DNA from: Marinihelvus sp036351115
GTDB lineage: Bacteria; Pseudomonadota; Gammaproteobacteria; Xanthomonadales; SZUA-36
Length of the DNA stretch: 64,000 nucleotides
Reading direction: 5' to 3'
Assembly: GCA_036351115.1 (NCBI GenBank)
Contig: JAZBOL010000060.1
Coordinates: 77,523-141,522, forward strand
Below are positions 51,782 to 61,140 of this stretch, piece by piece. Below the pieces are notes generated by a model. It did no database searches. It was given only the letters and a program-made list of their open reading frames with translations, and was not told the origin of the DNA. The translations under genes were made by a program, and so were the position numbers. Every line of letters begins with the position of its first letter. Position 1 is the first letter of the stretch.

Positions 51782-54646
51782 TCAGTCTTCGTCCCGGGCC
51801 GCGGCCAGGAGAGCTTCCTGGCGCGCGGTAAAATCGCCGTACTCACGCTGCCACTCCGAGGGCTGGGTGACGCGGGTGACCTGCACGGCGGTCACCTTGA
51901 ACTCGGGGCAGTTCGTGGCCCAGTCCGAGTTCTCCGTGGTCACGACGTTCGCGCCGGTGAGCGGAAAGTGGAAGGTGGTATACACCACCCCGGGCTGCAC
52001 CCTGTCAGACACCACGGCGTGGAGCACCGTGTCGCCGGCGCGGCTTTCCACGCCGACCCAGTCACCGTCGCAAATGCCCCGGAACTCGGCATCCGTCGGG
52101 TGAATCTCCAGCACATCCTCGCCGTGCCAGCGGGAGTTCTCCGTCCGCCGGGTCTGGGCGCCCACGTTGTACTGGCTGAGGATTCGGCCCGTGGTCAGCA
52201 GCAGCGGGAACCGGCGCGTGGTGCGCTCTTCCGTGGGCACGTAGCCGGTGATCGCGAAGTAGCCCTTGCCCCGCACCATCTCGCGCTCGTGCATGGTGGG
52301 CGTGCCTTCCGGGGCCTCCGCGTTGCAGGGCCACTGGATGCTGCCCAGGCGGTCGAGCTTGTCGTAGCTCACGCCGGCGAAGGTCGGCGTCAACCGGGCG
52401 ATTTCGTCCATGATCTCCGAGGGATGGGCGTAGTTCATGGGGTAGCCCAGGGCATTGCTCAGCCGTTGCGTGACTTCCCAGTCCTCCAGGCCGGCAAGCG
52501 GCTCCATCACCTTGCGCACCGGCGAAATGCGCCGCTCGGCGTTGGTGAAGGTGCCGTTCTTCTCCAGGAAGGAGGAACCGGGCAGGAACACGTGGGCGTA
52601 GCGCGCCGTCTCGTTCAGAAACAGGTCCTGGACGACCAGGCATTCGAGGGAGCGCAGGGCCGCGTCAACGTGGTGCGTGTTCGGGTCCGACTGGGCCACG
52701 TCCTCGCCCTGGCAGTAGAGCGCCTTGAAGCGACCGGCCACGGCCGCGTCGAACATGTTGGGAATGCGCAGCCCCGGCTCGGACTGCAACTCCACGCCCC
52801 AGGCCTCCTCGAACAGACCGCGGACCGCCGGGTCGGATACGTGGCGATAGCCCGGCAGCTCATGGGGGAAGGACCCCATGTCGCAGGAGCCCTGCACGTT
52901 GTTCTGGCCGCGCAGCGGGTTCACGCCGACGCCTTCGCGGCCCAGGTTGCCGGTCAGCATGGCGAGGTTGGCGATGGCCATGACCATGGTGGACCCCTGC
53001 GTGTGCTCGCTGACGCCGAGCCCGTAGTAGATGGCCGCGTTGCCGGCCTCGGCGAAGTCGCGAGCGGCGGCGCGCAGCCCGGCCGCCGGAATGCCCGTCA
53101 CCGCTTCCAGCGCCTCCGGCGAGTTTTCCGGCTGGCGAATGAAGTCGCGCCAGGTTTCAAACGCGGGCCACTCGCAGCGCTCACGGATGAACGTCTCGTC
53201 CTCGAGGCCGGCGTCCACGATGGCGTGGGCCATGGCGTTGGCGAAGGCCACGTTGGCGCCGGGGCGCAGCTGCAGGTGGTGCTCGGCCTTCACGTGCGGA
53301 CTGCTCACCAGCTCGATCTGGCGCGGATCGACCACGATGAGCCTGGCGCCCTCGCGCAGGCGGCGCTTGAGCCGCGAGGCAAACACCGGGTGCGCGTCCG
53401 TCGGGTTCGCGCCGATGATCATCACCACGTCGGATTCCGCCACGGAGGCGAAGGCCTGGGTGCCGGCGGACTCCCCGAGGGTGGTCTTCAGGCCGTAACC
53501 CGTGGGCGAGTGGCAGACGCGCGCGCAGGTGTCGACGTTGTTGTTACCGAACCCTGCCCGAACCAGCTTCTGCACGAGGTAGGTCTCCTCGTTGCTGCAG
53601 CGCGAGGAAGTGATGCCGCCAACGCTGTCGCGGCCGTGCTCGGCCTGGATGGCCCGAATGCGATGGGCGGCAAACCCGATCGCCTCCTCCCAGCTCACCT
53701 CGCGCCAGGGCTCGTCGATGCTGTCGCGGATCATGGGGGTGGTGATGCGGTCTTCGTGGGTGGCGTAGCCCCAGGCGAAGCGGCCCTTGACGCAGGCGTG
53801 GCCCTCATTGGCCTGACCGTCCTTCCACGGCGTCATGCGGACAATGCCGCCGTCCTTCAGCTCGGCCCGGAAACCACAGCCGACCCCACAATAGGCGCAG
53901 GTGGTGACTTGGTACTGCTCCGGCGTGCCAGCCTCGAGCACGGACTTCTCCTGCAGCGCCGGCGTCGGGCAGGCATCCACGCAGGCGCCGCAGGACACGC
54001 ATTCGGAGTCCATGAACGATTCACCCTGGCTTGCGGTGACCACGGAGTCGAAGCCCCGGCCGGACACGGTCAGGGCGAAGGTGCCCTGGATCTCCTCGCA
54101 GGCGCGCACGCAGCGATAGCAAACGATGCAGGACGAGGGATCGAAACGGAAGTAAGGATTCGATTCGTCAACTGGCGAATCAGCGTGGCTGCGGCCACCG
54201 AGGTCATAGCGCCGGTGATCCGCTCCGAGCTCGGCGGCGAGATCCAGTAGCGCGTTTTCCACCCCGTCCCCGGGGCGATGGTCGGACAGGTAAAGCTCGA
54301 TCACGTTGCGACGCAGGCGCTGCACCCGCTCCGAGCCCGTGTGCACGACCATGTCTTCCTCGACGGGCGTGGTGCAGGAGGCCGGTGTGCCCCGGCGCCC
54401 TTCGATCTCGACCAGGCAAACACGGCAGGAGCCGAAAGCCTCCAGCGTGTCCGTGGCGCAGAGTTTGGGAATCCCGATACCGGCAAGGGCCGCCGCCCGC
54501 AGCACGGAGGTGCCCGCCGGCACCTGCACGGCCCGGCCATCGATGGTGAGGGAGACGGACTTGCCCTGCACCGCCGGCGTGCCGAGGTCCGGCTGAGGCG
54601 CGTAGGGCCTGAGCGGGATGATCGGGTTCCTGTTGCCTTGATTCAT
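51782..54646 (-). CDS. fdsA: NAD-dependent formate dehydrogenase alpha subunit
   Basis: A 954-residue catalytic subunit oxidising formate to CO2 at a molybdenum (or tungsten) bis-MGD site. Start at 54646 (MNQGNRNP) uses AGGAG a few bases upstream. Order: [2Fe-2S] domain (GSCRVCLVEIEG, PASCTTPV), [4Fe-4S] clusters (CIVCYRCVRACEE, CVSCGACVDACP), then the molybdopterin domain with its own cluster (CAYCGVGCGF). The Mo ligand is the second Cys of DTCARVCHSPTGYG; no selenocysteine. Electrons go through FdsB to NAD+. Confidence 0.93.
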   Translation of the reverse strand: MNQGNRNPIIPLRPYAPQPDLGTPAVQGKSVSLTIDGRAVQVPAGTSVLRAAALAGIGIPKLCATDTLEAFGSCRVCLVEIEGRRGTPASCTTPVEEDMVVHTGSERVQRLRRNVIELYLSDHRPGDGVENALLDLAAELGADHRRYDLGGRSHADSPVDESNPYFRFDPSSCIVCYRCVRACEEIQGTFALTVSGRGFDSVVTASQGESFMDSECVSCGACVDACPTPALQEKSVLEAGTPEQYQVTTCAYCGVGCGFRAELKDGGIVRMTPWKDGQANEGHACVKGRFAWGYATHEDRITTPMIRDSIDEPWREVSWEEAIGFAAHRIRAIQAEHGRDSVGGITSSRCSNEETYLVQKLVRAGFGNNNVDTCARVCHSPTGYGLKTTLGESAGTQAFASVAESDVVMIIGANPTDAHPVFASRLKRRLREGARLIVVDPRQIELVSSPHVKAEHHLQLRPGANVAFANAMAHAIVDAGLEDETFIRERCEWPAFETWRDFIRQPENSPEALEAVTGIPAAGLRAAARDFAEAGNAAIYYGLGVSEHTQGSTMVMAIANLAMLTGNLGREGVGVNPLRGQNNVQGSCDMGSFPHELPGYRHVSDPAVRGLFEEAWGVELQSEPGLRIPNMFDAAVAGRFKALYCQGEDVAQSDPNTHHVDAALRSLECLVVQDLFLNETARYAHVFLPGSSFLEKNGTFTNAERRISPVRKVMEPLAGLEDWEVTQRLSNALGYPMNYAHPSEIMDEIARLTPTFAGVSYDKLDRLGSIQWPCNAEAPEGTPTMHEREMVRGKGYFAITGYVPTEERTTRRFPLLLTTGRILSQYNVGAQTRRTENSRWHGEDVLEIHPTDAEFRGICDGDWVGVESRAGDTVLHAVVSDRVQPGVVYTTFHFPLTGANVVTTENSDWATNCPEFKVTAVQVTRVTQPSEWQREYGDFTARQEALLAAARDED

Positions 54647-54668
54647 GCTGCCTTGCTCCTGCGGCACA

Positions 54669-56201
54669 TCACCGCTGGAAGTCCTCGGGAAAGTGATTCA
54701 GGGCGCTGCGTACCGGCGCCGGGGTCAGGCCGCCCATGGCGCAGAGAGAGCCGTCCACCATGGTGTCGCAGAGTTCGTCGAGGAGCTCGAGGTGGTGCTC
54801 ACGGCGGTCGCCGGCCCGGATGCGGTCGATGATCTCGACGCCCCGCACGGAGCCGACGCGGCAGGGCGTGCACTTGCCGCAGGACTCGATGGAACAGAAC
54901 TCCATGGCGAAGCGCGCCATGGCACTCATATCCACCGAGTCGTCGAACACCACGATACCCCCGTGGCCAAGCATGCCGCCGGCCTCGGCCATGGCCTCGT
55001 AATCGAGGGGCGTTTCCAGCAGGGCCTCGGGCAGATAGGTTCCCAGGGGGCCGCCGACCTGTACGGCGCGCAGGTCGCGCCCGCTGCGCGTGCCGCCGCC
55101 GAAATCCTCCACCACCCGCCGCAGCGTCTCGCCATAGGGCACTTCGACGAGGCCGCCGTGGCGGATGTTGCCGCCCAGCTGCGCCGTCAGCGTGCCGCGG
55201 GACCGGCCGGTGCCGTGGGCCGCATACGCCTCACCGCCCTGGGCCAGGATGCTGCTCGCCGCCGCCAGGGACAGGACGTTGTTGACCACCGTCGGGTGCC
55301 CGAAGAGGCCTTCGATGGCGGGCAGGGGCGGCTTGAAACGCACCAGGCCGCGCTTGCCCTCGAGGCTGTCGAGCATGGAGGTCTCTTCGCCGCAGATGTA
55401 GGCATTTGCGCCGAGTCTCAGGTCGATGTCGAAGGCGGCGCCGCTTCCCAGGACATCGTCGCCCAGGATGCCGGCCGTGCGGGCCAGGACCAGTGCCACC
55501 TCGAGCACATCGCGGGCCCGGGGGTACTCGGAGCGCAGGTAGATGAAGCCCCGGGTCGCCCCCACGGCCCGCCCCGCGATGGCCATGCCCTCGATCAGCT
55601 GGAACGGATCCGCCTCCATGAGCAGGCGGTCGGCGAAGGTGCCCGAGTCGCCTTCGTCCGCGTTGCAGCAGATGTATTTCTGGTCCGCTTCCGTGTCCAG
55701 GACGGTCTGCCACTTGATGCCCGTGGGGAAGGCGGCGCCGCCGCGGCCGCGCAGGCCCGACGCCTTGATCTCGTCGACGATCTGCTGCGGCGTCAGGGCC
55801 AGGGCCCGCTCCAGGCCCTTGAACCCGCCCTGGGCGCGGTAGTCCTCGAGGGACAGCGGATCACCGACGCCCGCCCGGGTGAAGGTGACGCGGGTCTGAT
55901 CCGCCAGCCAGGGCAAAGCCTCCACGTCACCCAGGGCCAGGGGGTGCTCGCCACGCGGCGGAAAACCCACGTCCATCAACGGCCCCACGTCCTCCGGCTC
56001 GACCGGTCCGAACCCCCGGCGCCCCGCCTCGTCCTCGACCTCCAGCAGCGGTTCGAGCCAGTAGGCGCCGCGCGAGCCGTTGCGCACCAGCTCCAGGTCG
56101 ATACCGCGACGGGCCGCCGCCTGCACGACGGCCGCCGCGACCGCGTCGGCGCCCAGGGCCGCGGCGGTGGTGTCGGCCGGCACGAAGACCCGCAGGGTCA
56201 C
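54669..56201 (-). CDS. fdsB: NAD-dependent formate dehydrogenase beta subunit (NuoF-like)
   Basis: A 510-residue flavoprotein. A thioredoxin-like N-terminal part (about 1-110) precedes the NuoF-like core: NADH/FMN motif GLRGRGGAAFPTG, CNADEGDSGTFADR, GAYICGEETSMLDSLEG-type motif, and the [4Fe-4S] ligands ESCGKCTPCR. It reduces NAD+ with electrons from FdsA. It overlaps fdsG by 4 nt. Confidence 0.93.
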   Translation of the reverse strand: MTLRVFVPADTTAAALGADAVAAAVVQAAARRGIDLELVRNGSRGAYWLEPLLEVEDEAGRRGFGPVEPEDVGPLMDVGFPPRGEHPLALGDVEALPWLADQTRVTFTRAGVGDPLSLEDYRAQGGFKGLERALALTPQQIVDEIKASGLRGRGGAAFPTGIKWQTVLDTEADQKYICCNADEGDSGTFADRLLMEADPFQLIEGMAIAGRAVGATRGFIYLRSEYPRARDVLEVALVLARTAGILGDDVLGSGAAFDIDLRLGANAYICGEETSMLDSLEGKRGLVRFKPPLPAIEGLFGHPTVVNNVLSLAAASSILAQGGEAYAAHGTGRSRGTLTAQLGGNIRHGGLVEVPYGETLRRVVEDFGGGTRSGRDLRAVQVGGPLGTYLPEALLETPLDYEAMAEAGGMLGHGGIVVFDDSVDMSAMARFAMEFCSIESCGKCTPCRVGSVRGVEIIDRIRAGDRREHHLELLDELCDTMVDGSLCAMGGLTPAPVRSALNHFPEDFQR

Positions 56202-56665
56202 GGCAAGAACGCCTGGTCGATCAGCTCGTCAAAGCGCTCCGGCGTTACCCGGGCGAACACGGCGTCATCGACGCGCAGGGACGGTGCGCAGGCGCAGTTT
56301 CCCAGGCAGTAAACCGGCTCCAGGCTGTAGCGCCCGTCTTCCGTGGTCTCGTGGTAGCCGATGCCGAGGCGTTGCCGGATGTGCGCCTCGAGGCGCTGGA
56401 CGCCCATGGCCTGGCAGGCCTCGGCGCGACAGACCTGGATGATCTGCCGGCCGCCGGGGGTGCTGCGGAAATCGTGATAGAAGTCGATAACGCCCTGCAC
56501 TTCGGCACGGGACAGGTTCAGGGCTTCGGCGATGGGCGGGACGGTTTCAGCGGGAACACAACCCAGGCCATCCTGCACCGCATGCAGGATTTCGATCAGC
56601 GGGCCCGCCCGGCCCGCATGCGCCTCGAGGGCCGCGGACACCACGGCCTGTTGTCGTTCGTCCAC
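56198..56665 (-). CDS. fdsG: NAD-dependent formate dehydrogenase gamma subunit (NuoE-like)
   Basis: A 155-residue [2Fe-2S] subunit: EVQGVIDFYHDF, cysteine ligands in CRAEAC and YCLGNCACAPS. It starts with GTG and has no clear ribosome site. First gene of the formate dehydrogenase series. Upstream, 56666-56811 holds a 12-bp palindrome AAGCCCGGGCTT (56729-56740) of unknown role; no fdsR-type regulator is adjacent. Confidence 0.9.
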   Translation of the reverse strand: MDERQQAVVSAALEAHAGRAGPLIEILHAVQDGLGCVPAETVPPIAEALNLSRAEVQGVIDFYHDFRSTPGGRQIIQVCRAEACQAMGVQRLEAHIRQRLGIGYHETTEDGRYSLEPVYCLGNCACAPSLRVDDAVFARVTPERFDELIDQAFLP

Positions 56666-56811
56666 CGATATCGATACCCGTTGGGACTGCTTCCAGTGTA
56701 GACCTCGCAGCCGTGCAGTGACAACGAGAAGCCCGGGCTTTGATTTCCGCCCTGGCGGGTCTCAGCGGAGGTGAGGAGGCGGCGCGGATCCTTCTCCCCG
56801 GGGGATGCGGA

Positions 56812-58788
56812 CTAGGGCGCTTCGACGTCCGCGCTCAGCGTCTCGCACAGCGCGATGTTGTCCCGGACCACGCGGCGCAGGGGAATCTGCCCCGACACCC
56901 GGGGTTCGTCGAGGTCGTAAACCAGCGCGCCGCGGTTGCAGGTAAACCAGATGATGTCCAGGGCGCCGATCGGCCGCGGCGCTGCCGGCGCCGGCTGATC
57001 GGCATTGAAGACACCGCCCGCGGTCAGGAAGACCTCGAGGCTGGCGCGGTCACCCTCGAAGCCCCCCTGGGCCGTCACCCAGCGATGACCGGCCCAGCCG
57101 AGGATGGCCGCCGTGTCCTCGTCGGGGAGAAAGAGGTCGTAGGTAAACCAGCCCACGAACATCGTGCCGTTCACGGGGAAAACGTTGACGAAGAAGCCCT
57201 GCCCCGGGGTGTTTTCGTTGAACCAGGCGTCGTTGAGGCCGGGATTGATGGTGACCGGCGCGGCCTGGGCGTCGAGGAACAGATAGCCCGCCCCGGCATT
57301 GCTCAGGTCGTTGTCATTCTGATCACCGTCGATCCCGGTGGCCCGGCTTTCCTCGCCGGGCGCGCCGAACAGCAGGCGGCTGCCGTCCAGGGAAAGCGAG
57401 GCACCGAAGCGATCGCCCCGGTCCGCATTGGTCGCCTTAAGATATTGTCCCTCGCGCCAGCCGCCTTCCTCCGCCCGGAAGAAGGACCAGGCGGCGCCGG
57501 AATCGCTGGCGCCGTTATTGCTGTCGTCACCTTCCGTGCCCGTCCCCGCGCCGTCCTCGAAGGGAGCAGACACCACGATGCGTCGGCGGTCCAGGGCCAC
57601 GGCCGAGCCGAAGGCGTCGTCGAAGTCCGGATTCGAGGCCTTCAGGTACGCGGTGGGAATCCAGTCCAGGCCGTCCCTGAGGTAGACGTAAGCGGCCCCC
57701 GCATCCCGGCGCAGGTCGTCGAATGCCCCGTTGACGCCCGGGGCACTGCCGTCCTCGCCGACGGCGCCGGCCAGGAGTTCCAGGTCGGTAATGTCCACGG
57801 CCGTGCCGAACAGGTCGCCGGTTTCCGTATTGAACGCCTTGACATAGGCGATCTGCCCCCAGCGGTCATCGTCGAGCTCGAAGACATACACTGCGCCGGA
57901 ATCCACGGCGAAGTTGTTGTCGGGGTCGCCGCCCACGCCCACCGCGTCGCTGCCCTCCCCCGGCGCGCCCACGGCGATGTCGGTGCCATCGATGGCCACG
58001 GCAGCGCCGAAGCGGTCGTTGCTGCCCGTGTTCGAGGCCTTCAGGTAGGCCTCCTGTTCCCAGCCGCGGTTGCTGCGGGCGAACACGTAAACGGCGCCGG
58101 AATTCAGGGAACGGTTGTTGCTGCCGTCACCATTGACCCCGGTCGCGTCGCTGCTCTCCCGGGGCGCGCCCACCAGGATGCGCTCGCCGTCGATGGCCAC
58201 GGCCGTGCCGAAGCGGTCCCGCGGGTCCGGGTTGTCCGGCTTGAGGTAGGCGACCTGCTGCCAGGACCGGTTGCGGCGCTCGAAAACGTAGGCCGCCCCC
58301 GCATTGCTGGCGCTGTTGTCCGAGTCCGGCGCGCCCACGCCGTCGCCGCCGCCGTCCTCTTCCGGGGCGCCCACGACGATGAGATCGCCGTCGACGGCCA
58401 CGGCCCAGCCGAAACGATCGTCCCGGTCCGCGTTGGACGCCTTGAGATAGGCCTGCTGGCGCCAGCGACCGCCGTCCCGGATGAACACGTAGGCAGCACC
58501 GGCGTCCGGCGCCGAGTCATCCAGCTCGTTGCCGTCTACGTCCCGCGCGCCACTATCCTCAAGATAGGCGCCAATCACTGCCGTATCGCCGGAGATCGAT
58601 ACCGATTGACCGAATTCGTCCCGGCCCCGGGTGTTGCTGGCCTTGAAATAGGTATCGGGTGAAAAGCCTGCTTCCTGGGCCCGGGAGCCGGTCGATGCGA
58701 TACACAGGCTCAGCATCAACAGTCCGCCCAACAACGCCGCCGGGGCGGCGCCCGGTCGTCTCCTTGAGCGATATAAGTCTCGATTCAT
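56812..58788 (-). CDS. exported seven-repeat FG-GAP/integrin-like beta-propeller protein
   Basis: A 658-residue protein with signal peptide (PAALLGGLLMLSLCIASTGSRAQ). Seven tandem repeats of about 65 residues occupy roughly 46-500. Each runs AYLKASN..xDRFGxAVAxDG..IxVGAPxEDG..GVxGD..N..AGAAYVF. This predicts a seven-bladed propeller with calcium-binding loops (DGDGSNN-type). A separate C-terminal domain (NPGLNDAWFNENTPGQGFFVNVFP ... AILGWAGHRWVTAQGGF) follows, which I recall from Lysobacterales-type secreted proteins. Repeats 5 and 6 have lost some Gly-Ala-Pro residues. It follows a small exported-protein gene by 33 nt. Surface adhesion or ligand binding is an inference. Confidence 0.85.
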   Translation of the reverse strand: MNRDLYRSRRRPGAAPAALLGGLLMLSLCIASTGSRAQEAGFSPDTYFKASNTRGRDEFGQSVSISGDTAVIGAYLEDSGARDVDGNELDDSAPDAGAAYVFIRDGGRWRQQAYLKASNADRDDRFGWAVAVDGDLIVVGAPEEDGGGDGVGAPDSDNSASNAGAAYVFERRNRSWQQVAYLKPDNPDPRDRFGTAVAIDGERILVGAPRESSDATGVNGDGSNNRSLNSGAVYVFARSNRGWEQEAYLKASNTGSNDRFGAAVAIDGTDIAVGAPGEGSDAVGVGGDPDNNFAVDSGAVYVFELDDDRWGQIAYVKAFNTETGDLFGTAVDITDLELLAGAVGEDGSAPGVNGAFDDLRRDAGAAYVYLRDGLDWIPTAYLKASNPDFDDAFGSAVALDRRRIVVSAPFEDGAGTGTEGDDSNNGASDSGAAWSFFRAEEGGWREGQYLKATNADRGDRFGASLSLDGSRLLFGAPGEESRATGIDGDQNDNDLSNAGAGYLFLDAQAAPVTINPGLNDAWFNENTPGQGFFVNVFPVNGTMFVGWFTYDLFLPDEDTAAILGWAGHRWVTAQGGFEGDRASLEVFLTAGGVFNADQPAPAAPRPIGALDIIWFTCNRGALVYDLDEPRVSGQIPLRRVVRDNIALCETLSADVEAP

Positions 58789-58821
58789 TGCTTCACGCCG
58801 GCCAGGAAAGGGGGTAGCGGG

Positions 58822-59202
58822 TTACTCCCGGTCGAGATTGATGCGAACGCCTTTCACGGTATTGGAAATCACCTCCACACCGAAGTTCGAGTTTCCCCGA
58901 CGCTTTTTGATCAGCACGTCCTCACCGTCATCCCGCTCGACGTGGAAACGGTCGCCGACCTGTTCCTTGAGACCGGAAACCACATCCTTCGCCACGCCGT
59001 TCTCGCTGCGCCCATCCTCGATGTCGACAGCGGCCTCCAGTGCTTCACCCTCCTTCGGCGACAGTCGAATCACGATGGTGCCGTCGGAATTCGCACCACC
59101 CGAAAACTGGAGACGCCATTTGTTCGACGTGCTGGCGGCCGCCAGCTGGGCAGCGATGATCAACGCCATCGCGAAAAGCAAAAGCCAGGGTTGTTTGTTC
59201 AT
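58822..59202 (-). CDS. small exported protein of unknown function
   Basis: A 126-residue protein. The start at 59202 (MNKQPWLL) is chosen because GGAGG lies 9 nt upstream; an ATG at 59211 abuts that site. Signal peptide LLLFAMALIIAAQLAAA. The mature part is beta-rich (KWRLQFSGGANSDGTIVIRLSP, NFGVEVISNTVKGVRINLDRE) and charged, with a KKRRG stretch. I do not recognise the family. It precedes the propeller gene by 33 nt on the same strand. Confidence 0.7.
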   Translation of the reverse strand: MNKQPWLLLFAMALIIAAQLAAASTSNKWRLQFSGGANSDGTIVIRLSPKEGEALEAAVDIEDGRSENGVAKDVVSGLKEQVGDRFHVERDDGEDVLIKKRRGNSNFGVEVISNTVKGVRINLDRE

Positions 59203-59354
59203 GGGCTGCATCCTCCGGGATCGAAATCGACGTCTGGGCGCTGAATCCTGCCCAACGGTTCCGGTCAGTGTACGGCCTGCGGCTGCCGTCATAAACCGTT
59301 CAGATTTCACGCCTCCTGTTGCATAGTGACGAGGAAAGATCGAGGAAACCCGCC

Positions 59355-59741
59355 ATGTCATGGAGCAAAACCCTGTTAGCCCTCGCCCTCGCCGCGGCCG
59401 GATCTCTGGCCCAGGCCGCGGTGCTGTCCACCTCCACGCTTTCCGAATCCGACCTGGGCAAGGGCCGGGAAAGCGCCTGCGAGGCCAGGAATCCCGGGGA
59501 ATCACCGCTCGAAGTCAGCATCGAGGGCTTCGATGCCCAGGGTCGGCGCGTGGTCGCCCTGACCTTCGATCTGCTGCCCGGCAGCACGCGCCGCGTCCTG
59601 GCGCCGGAGAACACCGGTTCGTCCGCCCGGATTGCCTCCTGCCAGTTCAGCTTTTCCGGGCGTGCAAGCAAGCTCGAGGCCCGGATCATCGTCAGCAGCC
59701 CGGACAGGGAACGCGAGCTGGTGAGCCGGCTGGCGCGCTAG
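59355..59741 (+). CDS. small exported protein of unknown function, two cysteines
   Basis: A 128-residue protein starting MSWSKTLLALALAAAGSLAQA, a clear signal peptide. The mature part has two cysteines (ESACEARNPGE, IASCQFSFSG) that could form a disulfide and alternates beta-like segments (VSIEGFDAQGRRVVALTFDLLPGSTRRVL). I do not recognise it. It is divergent from the 126-residue gene (152 bp between), so both may share a regulatory region. Confidence 0.7.
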   Translation: MSWSKTLLALALAAAGSLAQAAVLSTSTLSESDLGKGRESACEARNPGESPLEVSIEGFDAQGRRVVALTFDLLPGSTRRVLAPENTGSSARIASCQFSFSGRASKLEARIIVSSPDRERELVSRLAR

Positions 59742-59745
59742 GCGC

Positions 59746-61071
59746 CTAGCCCTCGGGTGACACTTCGCCCAGCACGTCGGCAAGCCGCTCCAGCAGAAAG
59801 TCGGCCTCCGGCAGGTCGAAGACCAGGGGCGACCGGATTTTCAGCACGTTGCCGAAAGGGCCGGAGCTACCGAGCAGCACCCCGCGTTCCCGCATGGCGT
59901 TCACGATCCGCGCCGCCGCCGCTGCCGCCGGCTCCCGCGTCTCCCGGTCGGTGACCAGGTCCACCGCAGTGAACCCGCCGCTTCCCCGCACGTCACCCAT
60001 GATCGTGTGAGTCTCGGCCAGAGCACGCAACCCCGCGCGCAGATGCTTCCCGGTGGCCAACGCCCGCTGCGGCAGTTGCTCCTCGTCGAGCACATCGAGC
60101 ACGGCCATGGCCGCTGCACAGGAAACCGGATTGCCCCCGAAGGTGTTGAAGTAGTTACTGGTTTTCTGAAACGCGCCGGCCAGTTCCGCGCGGGTGACCA
60201 CCCCTGAAATCGGGTGGCCGTTACCCATCGGCTTACCCAGGGTGACGATGTCCGGCTCGACACCCAGCATCTGCCAACCCCAGAAGTGGGAGCCCATCCG
60301 TCCGAAGCCGGGCTGCACCTCGTCGGCGATAAACAGGGCGCCGGCATCGCGGACATGCTTCATGATTCCGGCCAGCCAGTCACCCGGAATGCGAGGCAGT
60401 CCGTTACTGGCCAGGACCGTATCGATGATGAAGGCCGCGGGGGCATGACCACGGGCCTTCAACTCGTCGATGGCCCTGCCGACCGTTTCGGCGTACCGCG
60501 CCCCGGCATCAGGGCCGCGATGGGCGCCCCGGAACGCGTCGGGACAGGGAACCAGCGCCACGTGGGCCGGTCCATCAGCGCCAGCTGCCCGGACGCCGGA
60601 GAGCTCAGCCGTGGCCTGGGAATTGCCGTGATAGGCATGCTCCACGGCGATGATTCCGAATGCCCCGGTCGCCGCACGGGCCATGCGCAAGGCCAGCTCG
60701 TTGGCCTCGCTGCCCGTGCACGCGAACATCGCCACGTCCAGCGCGGCCGGGAACCGGTCCAGCAACCGCTCGGCGTAGTCCAGCACCTGTTCGTGCAGGT
60801 ACCGGGTGTGCGTATTGAGGGTTGTGGCCTGGGTGCAGATCGCCTCGACCACCCGCGGATGACAGTGACCCACGTGCGGCACATTGTTGTACGCGTCCAG
60901 GTAGCGATTGCCGTCAGCGCCGGTGAGCCAGGCGCCCCGGCCCTCGACGATGTGTACGGGCCGGTCGTAGAACAGGCGATAGGCAGGGCCCAACAGCCGA
61001 TTCCGGCGCTGCAACAGGGCCTCGAGCGTTGCGCCGGGCTTGAAGCGCTGGTCAGGTTCGCTGAAGGTCAT
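59746..61071 (-). CDS. class III PLP aminotransferase
   Basis: A 441-residue aminotransferase. The PLP lysine is in IVTLGKPMGNGHPISGVV and the Asp in FIADEVQPGFGRMG. The segment YLDAYNNVPHVGHCHPRV is close to the AGXT2L/ethanolamine-phosphate phospho-lyase branch. It could be that enzyme or an omega-aminotransferase; substrate not determinable. The stop lies 4 nt from the convergent exported-protein stop. No kinase partner is adjacent. Confidence 0.85.
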   Translation of the reverse strand: MTFSEPDQRFKPGATLEALLQRRNRLLGPAYRLFYDRPVHIVEGRGAWLTGADGNRYLDAYNNVPHVGHCHPRVVEAICTQATTLNTHTRYLHEQVLDYAERLLDRFPAALDVAMFACTGSEANELALRMARAATGAFGIIAVEHAYHGNSQATAELSGVRAAGADGPAHVALVPCPDAFRGAHRGPDAGARYAETVGRAIDELKARGHAPAAFIIDTVLASNGLPRIPGDWLAGIMKHVRDAGALFIADEVQPGFGRMGSHFWGWQMLGVEPDIVTLGKPMGNGHPISGVVTRAELAGAFQKTSNYFNTFGGNPVSCAAAMAVLDVLDEEQLPQRALATGKHLRAGLRALAETHTIMGDVRGSGGFTAVDLVTDRETREPAAAAAARIVNAMRERGVLLGSSGPFGNVLKIRSPLVFDLPEADFLLERLADVLGEVSPEG

Positions 61072-61140
61072 GGGCTGATCGCATTACGTCTGCACTGCGA
61101 CCGCCGGCAGATCTTGCTCAAAGCGACGCTTTCATCGTGT

